In this document: positions 42,017 through 50,666 of the stretch, one piece after another
Numbering within the stretch: the first letter of the stretch is position 1
How the letters are laid out: the number at the start of each line of letters is the position of its first letter
Assembly (NCBI GenBank): GCA_031430595.1
Contig: JANPBU010000010.1
Span: 248,001-312,000 of the forward strand
DNA from: JANNBN01 sp031430595
Lineage (GTDB): Bacteria; Actinomycetota; Acidimicrobiia; Acidimicrobiales; JANYDT01
Direction: 5' to 3'
DNA: 64,000 bases
Translations under genes and position numbers: made by a program
Notes under the pieces: model-generated
What the model was told of the DNA's origin: nothing
Seen by the model: only the letters and a program-made list of their open reading frames with translations
Databases searched by the model: none

Positions 42017-44287
42017 CTATGCGCTCAGCGCTGTTACGGCGGCCTTCTTGCCTGGCATCATTCGTTGCACGTCGAACACCGACTCGACTCGTCGAACAGC
42101 TGCCATGACAGCTTCTAGGTGCGACGGGTCGGCGAGTTCAAAATCGAAACGCTGCCTGGCGACGCGATCGTTTCCGGTGTGAGTGGTGCAACCAAGCACG
42201 TTGACATGATTGTCTGACAACACCCGCGCAACGTCGGCCAGTAGCCGGGCCCGATCAAGCGACTCGACCATGATCGAAACAACGAAGCCTTTGGCTTTCG
42301 AATCAGTACCGTCCCATTCGACTTCGATCATGCGGCCACCCGCGCCGGTTTTCAGTGAGTTCGAGTTGGCGCAATCAGACCGATGCACAGACACACCTCG
42401 ACCACGGGTCACAAACCCAACAATTTCGTCACCGGGCACCGGAGTACAACATCGAGACAATCGAATGAGCACATCTTCGAGACCTTCGACGTGAACACCC
42501 ACACCGTCGCGGGCACGACCCCGGCGTCGTTCACGCGATGGTCGGGCTCGGGTGGGTTCGGCCGGAAGTTGCTCTTCGTGTTCGCCCCCACGAAGTTCAC
42601 GAGCGAGGCGCTGCGCAACCCCTTGAGCACCCGTGTGACCTTCGCCGATACTCACGAACAATGCAGCCAAATCAACAAACCCCAACGATTCGACAACAGC
42701 TGCCAGCACCGGGGAATCCACCAACTTTTGCGTCGGTAACCCGTCTTTTCGCATTACCCGAAACAATTCGTCGCGCCCATTGTCGAGGGCATCGTCGCGA
42801 CGTTCTTTCGAGAACCATTGCTTGATTTTTGCTTTCGCCCGTGGGGTAACAACGATCTGCAACCAGTCACGAGACGGCTGTGCGGTTTCTACCTTTGACG
42901 TGATGATGTCAACGGTTTCACCCGAACCTATTTTGGTATCGAGCGGAACAAGTCGACCATTGATACGTGCACCTATGCATCGATGACCGATATCGGTGTG
43001 AATTGCATACGCAAAGTCGATCGGGTTTGCACCAACCGGAAGCGTGACCACTTTTCCCTTCGGAGAAAAAACCACCACTTCGTCTTGGTCAAGGTCGCCC
43101 TTGAGCGAGGCAAGGTACTCACTTGGTTCGGACTGGTCACCAGTTGCTGACTCGCTGATGCGTTGCAGCCAGGCCATATCGGTGGCATCGATTCGACCGG
43201 TTCGACCTTCCTCCTTGTAACCCCAGTGGGCCGCAACCCCCCACTCGGCCCGTTGGTTCATTTCGCGAGTACGAACCTGAAACTCGAGTACCTTGCCTTC
43301 TGGCCCAACAACGGTCGTATGTAACGACTGATATAGGTTGAACTTTGGCATCGCAATATAATCTTTGAAACGGCCTTGTACCGGCTTGTAGGCGGCATGG
43401 ATTGACCCCAGTGCCGCGTAGCAATCCTTTACCGACTCAACAACGACACGTATGCCCATCAGGTCGTGAATCTCGCCAAACTCTTTGCCCTTCACCATCA
43501 TTTTTTCATAGATCGACCACAGGTGTTTTTCGCGGCCTGTCACCACCGCATCGATACGAAGTTCAGTCAGCCGCTCTTTCAACTCATCTATTGCGATAGC
43601 CAAGAATCGGTCGCGTTCAGGGGCGCGATTATCGACCATTGACTTAAGTTCTGTGTACTTACGGGGTTCAAGCGCCCGAAAACTCAGGTCTTCGAGTTCG
43701 TGCTTTATGCCGCCAATGCCCAGGCGATGGGCAAGCGGCGAATAGATGTCGAGCGTTTCTTGAGCGGTGCGTCGGCGCTTCCATTCTTCGGAAACAGCAT
43801 CGATGGTGCGCATATTATGCAGGCGGTCAGCCAGCTTAATAAGAAGCACGCGTATGTCTTTAGCCATGGCCACAAGCATTTTTCGCATGGTCGCGGCTTG
43901 CTGGGCTTCTTTTGAGTCAAACTGCAATCGTTCGAGCTTCGTCACGCCATCAACGATTTGAGCAACCTCGGCCCCGAATTGACTCACTAGGTCATCGAGC
44001 GTGATGCCGGTATCTTCAACGGCGTCGTGCAAAATCGCGGCCGCCAGCGTGATGTCGTCGAGGCCAAGGTCAGCGAGTACCGTCGCAACGGCAACAGGGT
44101 GCGTGATGTACGGCTCACCAGACTTTCGCTTCTGGGTACTGTGCGCCCGTGCCCCCAACCGAAAGGCATCAACAATTCGTTTGGTCGATGCCTTTGGGTG
44201 ATGTTTGCGATAGCTGGCCAACAACGGGTCAAGCAAAACCTCAAGATCCTTGAGTTGATCTTCGAGTTCCTGGTCGATAACCGTCAC
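42017..44287 (-). CDS. rsh: Bifunctional (p)ppGpp synthetase/hydrolase
   Basis: Makes and degrades (p)ppGpp in the stringent response. The 756-residue Rsh protein has the HD hydrolase domain with LHDAVEDT intact, the synthetase domain (region YKPVQGRFKDYIAMPK and YQSLHTTVVGPEG), the TGS domain, the zinc-finger/helical region with CCTPVPGD, and a C-terminal ACT domain. Both activities should be functional. It is the last gene of the yajC-secD-secF-apt run. Confidence 0.96.
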   Translation of the reverse strand: MTVIDQELEDQLKDLEVLLDPLLASYRKHHPKASTKRIVDAFRLGARAHSTQKRKSGEPYITHPVAVATVLADLGLDDITLAAAILHDAVEDTGITLDDLVSQFGAEVAQIVDGVTKLERLQFDSKEAQQAATMRKMLVAMAKDIRVLLIKLADRLHNMRTIDAVSEEWKRRRTAQETLDIYSPLAHRLGIGGIKHELEDLSFRALEPRKYTELKSMVDNRAPERDRFLAIAIDELKERLTELRIDAVVTGREKHLWSIYEKMMVKGKEFGEIHDLMGIRVVVESVKDCYAALGSIHAAYKPVQGRFKDYIAMPKFNLYQSLHTTVVGPEGKVLEFQVRTREMNQRAEWGVAAHWGYKEEGRTGRIDATDMAWLQRISESATGDQSEPSEYLASLKGDLDQDEVVVFSPKGKVVTLPVGANPIDFAYAIHTDIGHRCIGARINGRLVPLDTKIGSGETVDIITSKVETAQPSRDWLQIVVTPRAKAKIKQWFSKERRDDALDNGRDELFRVMRKDGLPTQKLVDSPVLAAVVESLGFVDLAALFVSIGEGHTGAQGVAQRLARELRGGEHEEQLPAEPTRARPSRERRRGRARDGVGVHVEGLEDVLIRLSRCCTPVPGDEIVGFVTRGRGVSVHRSDCANSNSLKTGAGGRMIEVEWDGTDSKAKGFVVSIMVESLDRARLLADVARVLSDNHVNVLGCTTHTGNDRVARQRFDFELADPSHLEAVMAAVRRVESVFDVQRMMPGKKAAVTALSA

Positions 44288-44315
44288 ATCACGAGGTTAC
44301 CGTGCGACGGCCCCC

Positions 44316-44357
44316 TAAAAGGCGATCAGAGCACCTCTTTAAAAGGCGATCAGAGCA
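44316..44357. repeat. Duplicated 3' end of apt
   Basis: TAAAAGGCGATCAGAGCA occurs twice (44316-44333 and 44340-44357), six bases apart. The right copy contains the last codons and the stop of apt; the left copy repeats them just after the stop. A recent slippage duplication that leaves apt intact. Confidence 0.85.
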
Positions 44358-44899
44358 TCGACGCTCTGGCCAACAAGTTTGTCTCGTCCGTTCAAAAAAC
44401 CAAGTTCGACAAGTACCAACACCCCAACTGCTTGCGCCCCGCACGCTTGAACCAACGCAACTGCTGCGGCGGCAGTCCCTCCGGTGGCAAGCACATCGTC
44501 AACCACGAGCACACGGTCGCCTGGGCCTACGGCGTCGACGTGCAACTCAAGCATGTCGGTGCCGTACTCAAGGCCGTACGACTGTTGGTGCACCTTCCAA
44601 GGCAACTTCCCAGGTTTACGGGCCGGCACGAAGCCAAGACCCAACCGGTCGGCGACCGGCACCCCAAACAAAAAGCCCCGGCTTTCAACCCCCAAAATAT
44701 GGGTAGCTTCGAAGGCAGCGGCCCGTTCGCTCAATAACGCCATCGTTGAACGTAACGCTTGAGCGTCGGCCAAAAGCGGGGTGACGTCGCGAAACAACAC
44801 CCCGACGGTTGGAAAATCGGGAATGTCTCGCAACATCGCCCGAAGTTCATCGACGCCGAGTAGATCTGCGTCATCAGTCGTCTGAGCGTCGTTCATCAA
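44339..44899 (-). CDS. apt: Adenine phosphoribosyltransferase
   Basis: Salvages adenine to AMP with PRPP. The 186-residue protein has the PRPP loop VLVVDDVLATGGTAAAA, the purine segment FEATHILGVESRGF and the early DIPDFPTVGVLFRDVTPLL. Normal length. It overlaps secF by four bases and lies before the Rsh gene, the usual actinobacterial order. Its last codons are duplicated downstream of the stop. Confidence 0.96.
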   Translation of the reverse strand: MMNDAQTTDDADLLGVDELRAMLRDIPDFPTVGVLFRDVTPLLADAQALRSTMALLSERAAAFEATHILGVESRGFLFGVPVADRLGLGFVPARKPGKLPWKVHQQSYGLEYGTDMLELHVDAVGPGDRVLVVDDVLATGGTAAAAVALVQACGAQAVGVLVLVELGFLNGRDKLVGQSVDALIAF

Positions 44900-46026
44900 C
44901 CGCGCTGCTTACGAGGCCGAGGTACCGCACCACCAGTCAGCGCAGCAGTTGCACTGATATCTGACGACGCCGATTCGGCTGCGCCAAGCGTCGCCAACGA
45001 TGACGATGTGCGGCCGCCGAACTTTGCGGCAATGGCTTTCCAGTGCGGTTCGCGTTCCTTAAGTAAAGCAAGTAGCGGCGAGGCAATGAAGATCGACGAA
45101 TACGCACCGGTCAAAAGACCGATAAACAACGCAAACCCAAAGTCAGCCAACGCGGAGGCACCAAGGAAACCGGCGCCAACAACAAGCAGGGACACAATCG
45201 GGAGAATCGCAACGAGCGAAGTATTTATCGATCGCATGAGTACTTGGTTCATTGACAGGTTGACAATGTCTGTGTACGTAGTTCGTCCCTGAGCCGCTGC
45301 GTACTTTACGTTTTCATCGACTTTGTCAAACACCACCACCGTGTCGTACAGGGAGAACCCAAGAATGGTGAGAAACGCCACCACGGTCGCTGGCGAAACC
45401 TGTAGGCCGCTTAAGGCGTAAATGCCAACCGTGATCAAAATATCGTGCACTACCGCAGCAATTGCCGCCAGTGCCATCTTGAATTCAAACCTCAACGAGA
45501 TATACGCAACAATAACGAGGAAGAACACCGCGAGGGCTTTGAGTGCTTTGCGGCTGACGTCCTCGCCCCAAGATGCACCAACTTTGGAAACGCTGACATC
45601 TCGAACATTGGAGCGGGCAACAGCACTCAATGCAGCCGACACCTTCTTTTGCTGATCAACGGTTGTTTCCTCGGCCTGAATTCGCAAGTAACGAGTTCCG
45701 CTTGCCGTCAACGTTTGAATTTTCGCGTTTGCGATACCAAGCGATCGAACCGCATCTCGGGCATCGCTCACCGAAGCAGTCTTGGCAGGAACCTGCCAAA
45801 CGGTTCCGCCTTTGAAGTCAATTCCGAGTGTGAGACCCCTAATACCCAGGGTGGCCAAACCAATCAAAATGAACACCATCGACAGGCCAAACCACTGCTT
45901 CCACTTACGAACAAATTCGTATTTGGTTTCACCGTGGTAAAGCCGTGAGAACAGGCTAGAAGGCTGCCCTCCAAGGGGGTCGGAAGGGTTCGACGACGAC
46001 AAATTGGGCGGTGTAACGGTGGTCAC
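44896..46026 (-). CDS. secF: Protein translocase subunit SecF
   Basis: Works with SecD to use proton motive force in late steps of Sec export. The 376-residue RND-type membrane protein has the motif LTLGIDFKGGTVWQV and the conserved C-terminal membrane core (SLYDTVVVFDKVDEN, MNQVLMRSINTSL). I set the start at the GTG at 46026, which overlaps the secD TGA and has GGAGG six bases upstream. The longer open frame to 46329 lies inside secD and is not translated as SecF. Confidence 0.94.
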   Translation of the reverse strand: MTTVTPPNLSSSNPSDPLGGQPSSLFSRLYHGETKYEFVRKWKQWFGLSMVFILIGLATLGIRGLTLGIDFKGGTVWQVPAKTASVSDARDAVRSLGIANAKIQTLTASGTRYLRIQAEETTVDQQKKVSAALSAVARSNVRDVSVSKVGASWGEDVSRKALKALAVFFLVIVAYISLRFEFKMALAAIAAVVHDILITVGIYALSGLQVSPATVVAFLTILGFSLYDTVVVFDKVDENVKYAAAQGRTTYTDIVNLSMNQVLMRSINTSLVAILPIVSLLVVGAGFLGASALADFGFALFIGLLTGAYSSIFIASPLLALLKEREPHWKAIAAKFGGRTSSSLATLGAAESASSDISATAALTGGAVPRPRKQRG

Positions 46027-47831
46027 TGTGAACCTCCACGAGAAGTTGATCCGGCAGAACCGGGTCGGATGACTGTTCCACGGCCACCAGACGCAGCAGC
46101 GGGCGCAATGACCGCACCAGGCGCAACGCCCCATTTGCCACTGGTGAAGAACGTCGATTGGGCAAGGGAGGCAACCATAGGACGGGTAAAGAACCAGGCC
46201 ACCAACATGTCGAGCGCCGTAGAAAGCATCAACATCAACGCGAAACCCTTCACTGAGCCGGTGGTCAAGAGGTACAACACGGCTGCACCAAGGATCGATA
46301 CACCGTCGGCAGCCAAAATCGTGTGCCACGCTTTCACGAAGCCCCGGTCGATCGAGGCCTGCACGGATCTTCCGGCCCTCAGTTCATCTCGAAGTCGTTC
46401 GAAATAAACGACGTACGAGTCAACGGTGACACCAACCGACACAATGACGCCGACCACACCCGAAAGTGAGAGGGCCAAACCGCTGGTTCGAGTGAGCAAG
46501 GAAAGAATCGTCCACAACAGCGAAGCAGACAAGGTGACACCGGCGATCATGACGAAGCCAAGCGCTCGATAGTAAAAGAGCATATATACGGCAACAAGCA
46601 ACAATCCGAGAAGGCCAGTCCATAAACCAGCTCGAAGCGAGTCACGACCGAGTGACGCGCTCACTGTCTGAACTGTTTGCTGTTCGAGCTGAACCGGCAG
46701 CGAACCGTAACGAAGCACAGTTGCCAGATCTTTGGCCTCGGCTGACGTAAAGCTTCCGCTGATAACCGCTGACCCGCTAAATTGTGCAACTTCAATCGAA
46801 GGTGCACTTATTACTTCAGAGTCGAGCACGATCGCCAACTGGCGACCGACCATTTGCGCGGCCATTCCGTTCCAAAGGCCAGACCCCTTTGGAGTGAAGT
46901 CGAGTCGAACCGTCCAAGCACCTGACTGAGGGTTTTGCTCGGCAACTGCGGTGTCAACAATTTCACCGGTCAACATGGTCGGACCAAGAAGATAGCGAGA
47001 GCCATCTAGGTCGTTGAGTACCACGTTTGCGGTTGCTTTGTCTTGGTTTCGGGGGGTAGCTCCGGTTACCGGATCGGTTTCAGGAAACTGAAACGGCGGT
47101 GAAACAGTTGTCGGCGGGACAATGGCGGAACCTGCCGACCCCTTGATTGTGGATCCCGGCTTGACCGTAGTACCGGGCTTGGCCGTAGTACCGGGCTTGT
47201 CCGTAGTACCGGGCTTGTCCGTGCCCGGAACCGTTGATGGGGTCTCGGCCGCAAAAGGAACGCCGAACCGTCCGCCGCCGATAAGGCCCTCGGTTGAAAA
47301 TGCGACCGTTGTCGGGGCACCGGTAGTTGGTACAACCTGTGTCGACACAGCCGGTTTCGTTGATGCAGTTGTTGATGCGGTGGGGTTCGTTACAACGACG
47401 GTCTTCCCGGCGATGGTGGTTCCGGCTTTGCCCGCAACCGTTGAACTTGGTGTGTCAGAAGCCGGTGTGTCGGTTGATTGTGGACTCAAATTACTCAGCA
47501 CCGGACGGAACCGAAGTTCAGCAGTTTGGCCAACAAGGTCAAGTACCTTCTGCGGATCTTTGACCCCGGGAACTTCGACCACGATCCGGTTGTCTTCGAC
47601 GCGGATGTCGGGTTCGCCAACACCCAAGGCGTTGACGCGTTGGTCAATAATCGACCGTGCCTGTTCGAGGGCACCTTCACGTACCTCGCCTACTGGCTTC
47701 AGTACAACAGATGCACCACCTTGAAGGTCAAGGCCAAGGCCCGGCCTCCACCCGAAAATTAAAGTACTCAGTACCCCAATCACGGCCAACCCGACAATAA
47801 AGGCGAGTGATAAACGATTACGGGACTTCAT
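46023..47831 (-). CDS. secD: Protein translocase subunit SecD
   Basis: A 602-residue RND-type partner of SecF. The first transmembrane helix is followed by GLDLQGGASVVL, then the external P1 domain. That domain carries an unusually long Thr/Pro/Gly/Ser insertion (about 130-270) with KPGTT repeats. The six-helix membrane core has VDSYVVYFERLRDE and the later SIDRGFVKAWHTI. Overlaps yajC and secF by four bases each. Confidence 0.95.
   Translation of the reverse strand: MKSRNRLSLAFIVGLAVIGVLSTLIFGWRPGLGLDLQGGASVVLKPVGEVREGALEQARSIIDQRVNALGVGEPDIRVEDNRIVVEVPGVKDPQKVLDLVGQTAELRFRPVLSNLSPQSTDTPASDTPSSTVAGKAGTTIAGKTVVVTNPTASTTASTKPAVSTQVVPTTGAPTTVAFSTEGLIGGGRFGVPFAAETPSTVPGTDKPGTTDKPGTTAKPGTTVKPGSTIKGSAGSAIVPPTTVSPPFQFPETDPVTGATPRNQDKATANVVLNDLDGSRYLLGPTMLTGEIVDTAVAEQNPQSGAWTVRLDFTPKGSGLWNGMAAQMVGRQLAIVLDSEVISAPSIEVAQFSGSAVISGSFTSAEAKDLATVLRYGSLPVQLEQQTVQTVSASLGRDSLRAGLWTGLLGLLLVAVYMLFYYRALGFVMIAGVTLSASLLWTILSLLTRTSGLALSLSGVVGVIVSVGVTVDSYVVYFERLRDELRAGRSVQASIDRGFVKAWHTILAADGVSILGAAVLYLLTTGSVKGFALMLMLSTALDMLVAWFFTRPMVASLAQSTFFTSGKWGVAPGAVIAPAAASGGRGTVIRPGSAGSTSRGGSQ
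47151..47223. repeat. 18-base tandem repeats inside secD
   Basis: About four in-frame copies of an 18-base unit (GTACCGGGCTTGNCCGTA) encode six-residue KPGTT-type repeats in the external domain of SecD. The copies are close to identical, so the array is probably variable between strains. Confidence 0.85.
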
Positions 47832-48139
47832 GAAGCATCCTCCTGTCCATCGACACCACGAAACGCAGCGGCAGATGGAACATCAGTATTGGCATCGGTC
47901 AGGGTGCGCGAAACGGCACCGCGAGCTACGTATAAACGGGTGGTCGGAGCTACCCGAAGACCAACGACGTCTCCGGTGAGTTCTTCAATAACGCCAAAGA
48001 GACCGCCAGAGCACATCACACGATCTCCAACAGCCAAACTCGCCAATTGAGCACGTTGCTCGGCGAGTTTGCGACGTCGAGGAACAATCGTCACCGCCAT
48101 AAGGGCGACCAGAAAGATAAGTGGAAAGGCGTTTTGCAC
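47828..48139 (-). CDS. yajC: Preprotein translocase subunit YajC
   Basis: A 103-residue protein with one N-terminal transmembrane helix (FPLIFLVALMAVTIV) and the YajC signature KLAEQRAQLASLAVGDRVMCSGGLFGVIEEL. Accessory subunit of the SecDF complex. First gene of the yajC-secD-secF-apt-rsh run, with a 4-base overlap to secD. The gap between it and tgt is only 59 bases, so co-transcription with tgt is possible. Confidence 0.93.
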   Translation of the reverse strand: MQNAFPLIFLVALMAVTIVPRRRKLAEQRAQLASLAVGDRVMCSGGLFGVIEELTGDVVGLRVAPTTRLYVARGAVSRTLTDANTDVPSAAAFRGVDGQEDAS

Positions 48140-48198
48140 GGTTTATGGTGTGTGGGTCTGTGTTGAGTGGTCTCTTTGACGAAGACCGACCGGCAAAT

Positions 48199-49305
48199 CT
48201 AGCCTGCGGGCCGGTCCCATATCGCGATGGTTCGCTTCCGGAGCGTTTCGAACGTTCCGGCTGTGATGGATTCGCGAACCTCAGCCATCAAACGATGCAG
48301 AAATGTGAGGTTATGGATGGTGAGAAAACGACCGGCCGAACCCTCACCAACTGCCACCAAATGCCGCAGATACCCCCGACTAAAACGCTGGCAAGTCATG
48401 CACGAACAATTGGCGTCGAGTGGGTCTTCAGACCTTGCAAACTGGGCGTTACGGATCTGAATTTTACCGGCGGAAGTCAACGCAGTTCCGTGGCGGGCTA
48501 ACCGGGTTGGCAACACGCAATCAAACATGTCAATGCCTCGGGCGATACCTTCGACTAAAGAAATGGGGTCACCAACGCCCATCAAATACCTCGGACGATC
48601 AGGCGGAAGATGATCGGTTGCAGCGGTAATTGAAGGCAGCATCTCGTCGCGAGATTCTCCCACCGACAACCCGCCAACGGCGTACCCGTCGAAGCCAATG
48701 GCGACCGTTCGCTGCGCGCTCTCTGCTCGCAAGGCCAAATCGGTTCCGCCTTGCGAGATTCCAAATACGCATTGGTCAGCTCTGGTTCGAGCATCTTTGC
48801 ATCGCTGCGCCCAATCAGCAGTGCGTTCCACGGCCTGGCGCAATACCTCAGTGGTCGCTGGAAGCGCCGCACACACATCAAGCACCATGGCGATGTCTGC
48901 ACCGATTTGCTCTTGCACTGCAATAGCTTTTTCGGGGGTGAAACGGTGGTAACTGCCGTCATAGACGGAGCGAAACGTAACGCCGTCATTGTCGACTTTC
49001 GGATCGAGCGAGAAAACCTGGAACCCACCTGAGTCGGTGAGCATGCGACCCTTCCAACTGGTGAAGGCGTGTAAGCCGCCAAGCTCTTCAACCAGGTCAG
49101 CGCCGGGGCGCAACATCAAGTGATAGGTGTTGCCCAGAATGATCTGCGAACCAATAGTTTCAAGATCATCGGGGCCTAACGATCGCACCACCCCACGGGT
49201 TCCGACCGGCATAAACACCGGGGTATCAAAACTGCCACCTGGAAGCGTGACGGTCGCCCGTCGAGCTGCGCCACAGGTGGCATGAATATCGAATTGCAAA
49301 CCCAC
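48199..49305 (-). CDS. tgt: Queuine/preQ1 tRNA-ribosyltransferase
   Basis: Exchanges guanine 34 for preQ1 in Q-family tRNAs. The 368-residue protein has the catalytic segment MLTDSGGFQVFSL, a second Asp in FDCVLPTRLARHG, and the zinc site NCSCMTCQRFSRGYLRHL. Together with queA 8 kb away it forms the last two dedicated steps of queuosine synthesis. preQ1 synthesis genes are not in the window. Confidence 0.96.
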   Translation of the reverse strand: MGLQFDIHATCGAARRATVTLPGGSFDTPVFMPVGTRGVVRSLGPDDLETIGSQIILGNTYHLMLRPGADLVEELGGLHAFTSWKGRMLTDSGGFQVFSLDPKVDNDGVTFRSVYDGSYHRFTPEKAIAVQEQIGADIAMVLDVCAALPATTEVLRQAVERTADWAQRCKDARTRADQCVFGISQGGTDLALRAESAQRTVAIGFDGYAVGGLSVGESRDEMLPSITAATDHLPPDRPRYLMGVGDPISLVEGIARGIDMFDCVLPTRLARHGTALTSAGKIQIRNAQFARSEDPLDANCSCMTCQRFSRGYLRHLVAVGEGSAGRFLTIHNLTFLHRLMAEVRESITAGTFETLRKRTIAIWDRPAG

Positions 49306-49349
49306 GGGCTGCGAGGTTACTGCGCCGCAGCCTGACCGGCAGCCGGGGG

Positions 49350-50666
49350 TTACTTCAGAATGATTTCGATACGTCGGTTTTTCGGGTTACCCCGCGGAGA
49401 CGTGTCACGGGCCAGCAACTTGGTCGACCCATATCCAATTGCGGTGACACGACTTTCGGCCACCCCGAGGCGAACAAGTTCGCTACGTACAGCGTCCGCT
49501 CGACGCTGCGACAGCGCCTGGTTTCGCTCGGCTTTGCCTCGACTGTCAGTGTGGCCACCCACTTCAAGGTTCACAGCGAGCGCCCCAACGAGATTGGAGA
49601 CATCAGCAATAACTTTCTTGGACGCCGGGGTGAGTGCTGCAGAGTCAGTTGCAAACTCAATTCGGCTGTTCAAAAGCAGGGCGTCGAGTTCAACCTGTTT
49701 TGCGGCAATCACAGCCGGGTCTCCAGGGGTTGCGGAACCAACTGAGGTAGGTGCTGACGGGTCGCCGACAACAGTTGATCCGACGCTTGAACCCGGTGTT
49801 CCAGTCTGATTTTCAGCGATCAGCAAATCGGTGACGGTCATTGGGGCAACGGCCGCTTTTAGCGATGTGATCAAAGATGCACGGTTTGAATCGTCGGCCA
49901 ACACACCAGTAAGCGTCAAACCCTGTTCGTTCACATTGAGATCGGCGCGTCGAACACCCCAATCCGGGAACCGGCCAAACGCGAGTCCTAACGCTTCATA
50001 TGCAGCCAGATCGGCGTTTTGAGCACCCGAAGCAGATGGTGTGAGTTGATTCACTACTTTGGAATCACCCAGCCCTCGGCGAGCCCCAACTAGGAGAATT
50101 CGTTCGGCACTTGCCCCGGGGCTAACCCCTTCAAGTGTGAGTGCACCTTCGTTGTATACAGCGTGCAATGGCAAAACACCGATTCCACCACCGGAGCGAA
50201 CGATGAGCTTGGATGTGTCAACCGATCGAACCAGGCTGAGGCTTTTCACAAGTTTTCGGGCGTCATCTGCTTGTTGCTGGCTCGATACGGCGCCACTCAG
50301 TGTTACCCGATCACCACGTACCCCAACTTGAACACCGGTGAAATCTGCACCTTTTAACGATCGCTCGGCGTTCGTCCGAATTTTCTTTTCGATACTCGAC
50401 TTTCCTGAGGTTGCGCCTAGGAAAAAAATGGCCGCGAACCCGACTAAAAATACGATCACACTGGCCCGCCGACGACGCCTCACGCGGTCGCGTGTCGCTG
50501 TCACAAACGTCGACTCGGCCAGAATCTTCACTGACCTTTTCCCGGAGGTTGTGGCCGTTGAAGACTTGGCGGTTCGAGCGTCATCTACACCGTCGGTGGC
50601 CAGGTCGTCGACGTGGCCAGAGTATTCCGACCCGTCATCGGCGGGCAAATCGGGCACGTTAGTCAT
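49350..50666 (-). CDS. BON and OmpA-domain membrane protein
   Basis: A 438-residue protein. A charged cytoplasmic N-terminus ending in a run of arginines (RDRVRRRRR, 59-67) is followed by a transmembrane helix (about 69-86), two or three BON-like repeats (VQVGVRGDRVTLSGAV and a later LTLTGVL) and a C-terminal OmpA domain. The OmpA domain has the diaminopimelate-binding pattern GGHTDSRG and the Arg of NRRIEI. The layout recalls mycobacterial ArfA/OmpATb. By the positive-inside rule the OmpA part faces outward and should bind peptidoglycan. It overlaps the preceding coiled-coil gene by eight bases. Confidence 0.85.
   Translation of the reverse strand: MTNVPDLPADDGSEYSGHVDDLATDGVDDARTAKSSTATTSGKRSVKILAESTFVTATRDRVRRRRRASVIVFLVGFAAIFFLGATSGKSSIEKKIRTNAERSLKGADFTGVQVGVRGDRVTLSGAVSSQQQADDARKLVKSLSLVRSVDTSKLIVRSGGGIGVLPLHAVYNEGALTLEGVSPGASAERILLVGARRGLGDSKVVNQLTPSASGAQNADLAAYEALGLAFGRFPDWGVRRADLNVNEQGLTLTGVLADDSNRASLITSLKAAVAPMTVTDLLIAENQTGTPGSSVGSTVVGDPSAPTSVGSATPGDPAVIAAKQVELDALLLNSRIEFATDSAALTPASKKVIADVSNLVGALAVNLEVGGHTDSRGKAERNQALSQRRADAVRSELVRLGVAESRVTAIGYGSTKLLARDTSPRGNPKNRRIEIILK

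Noticed and set aside
46027..46329. N-terminal extension of the secF frame
   Set aside because: It overlaps conserved secD codons; the GTG at 46026 with GGAGG upstream gives a normal SecF N-terminus.
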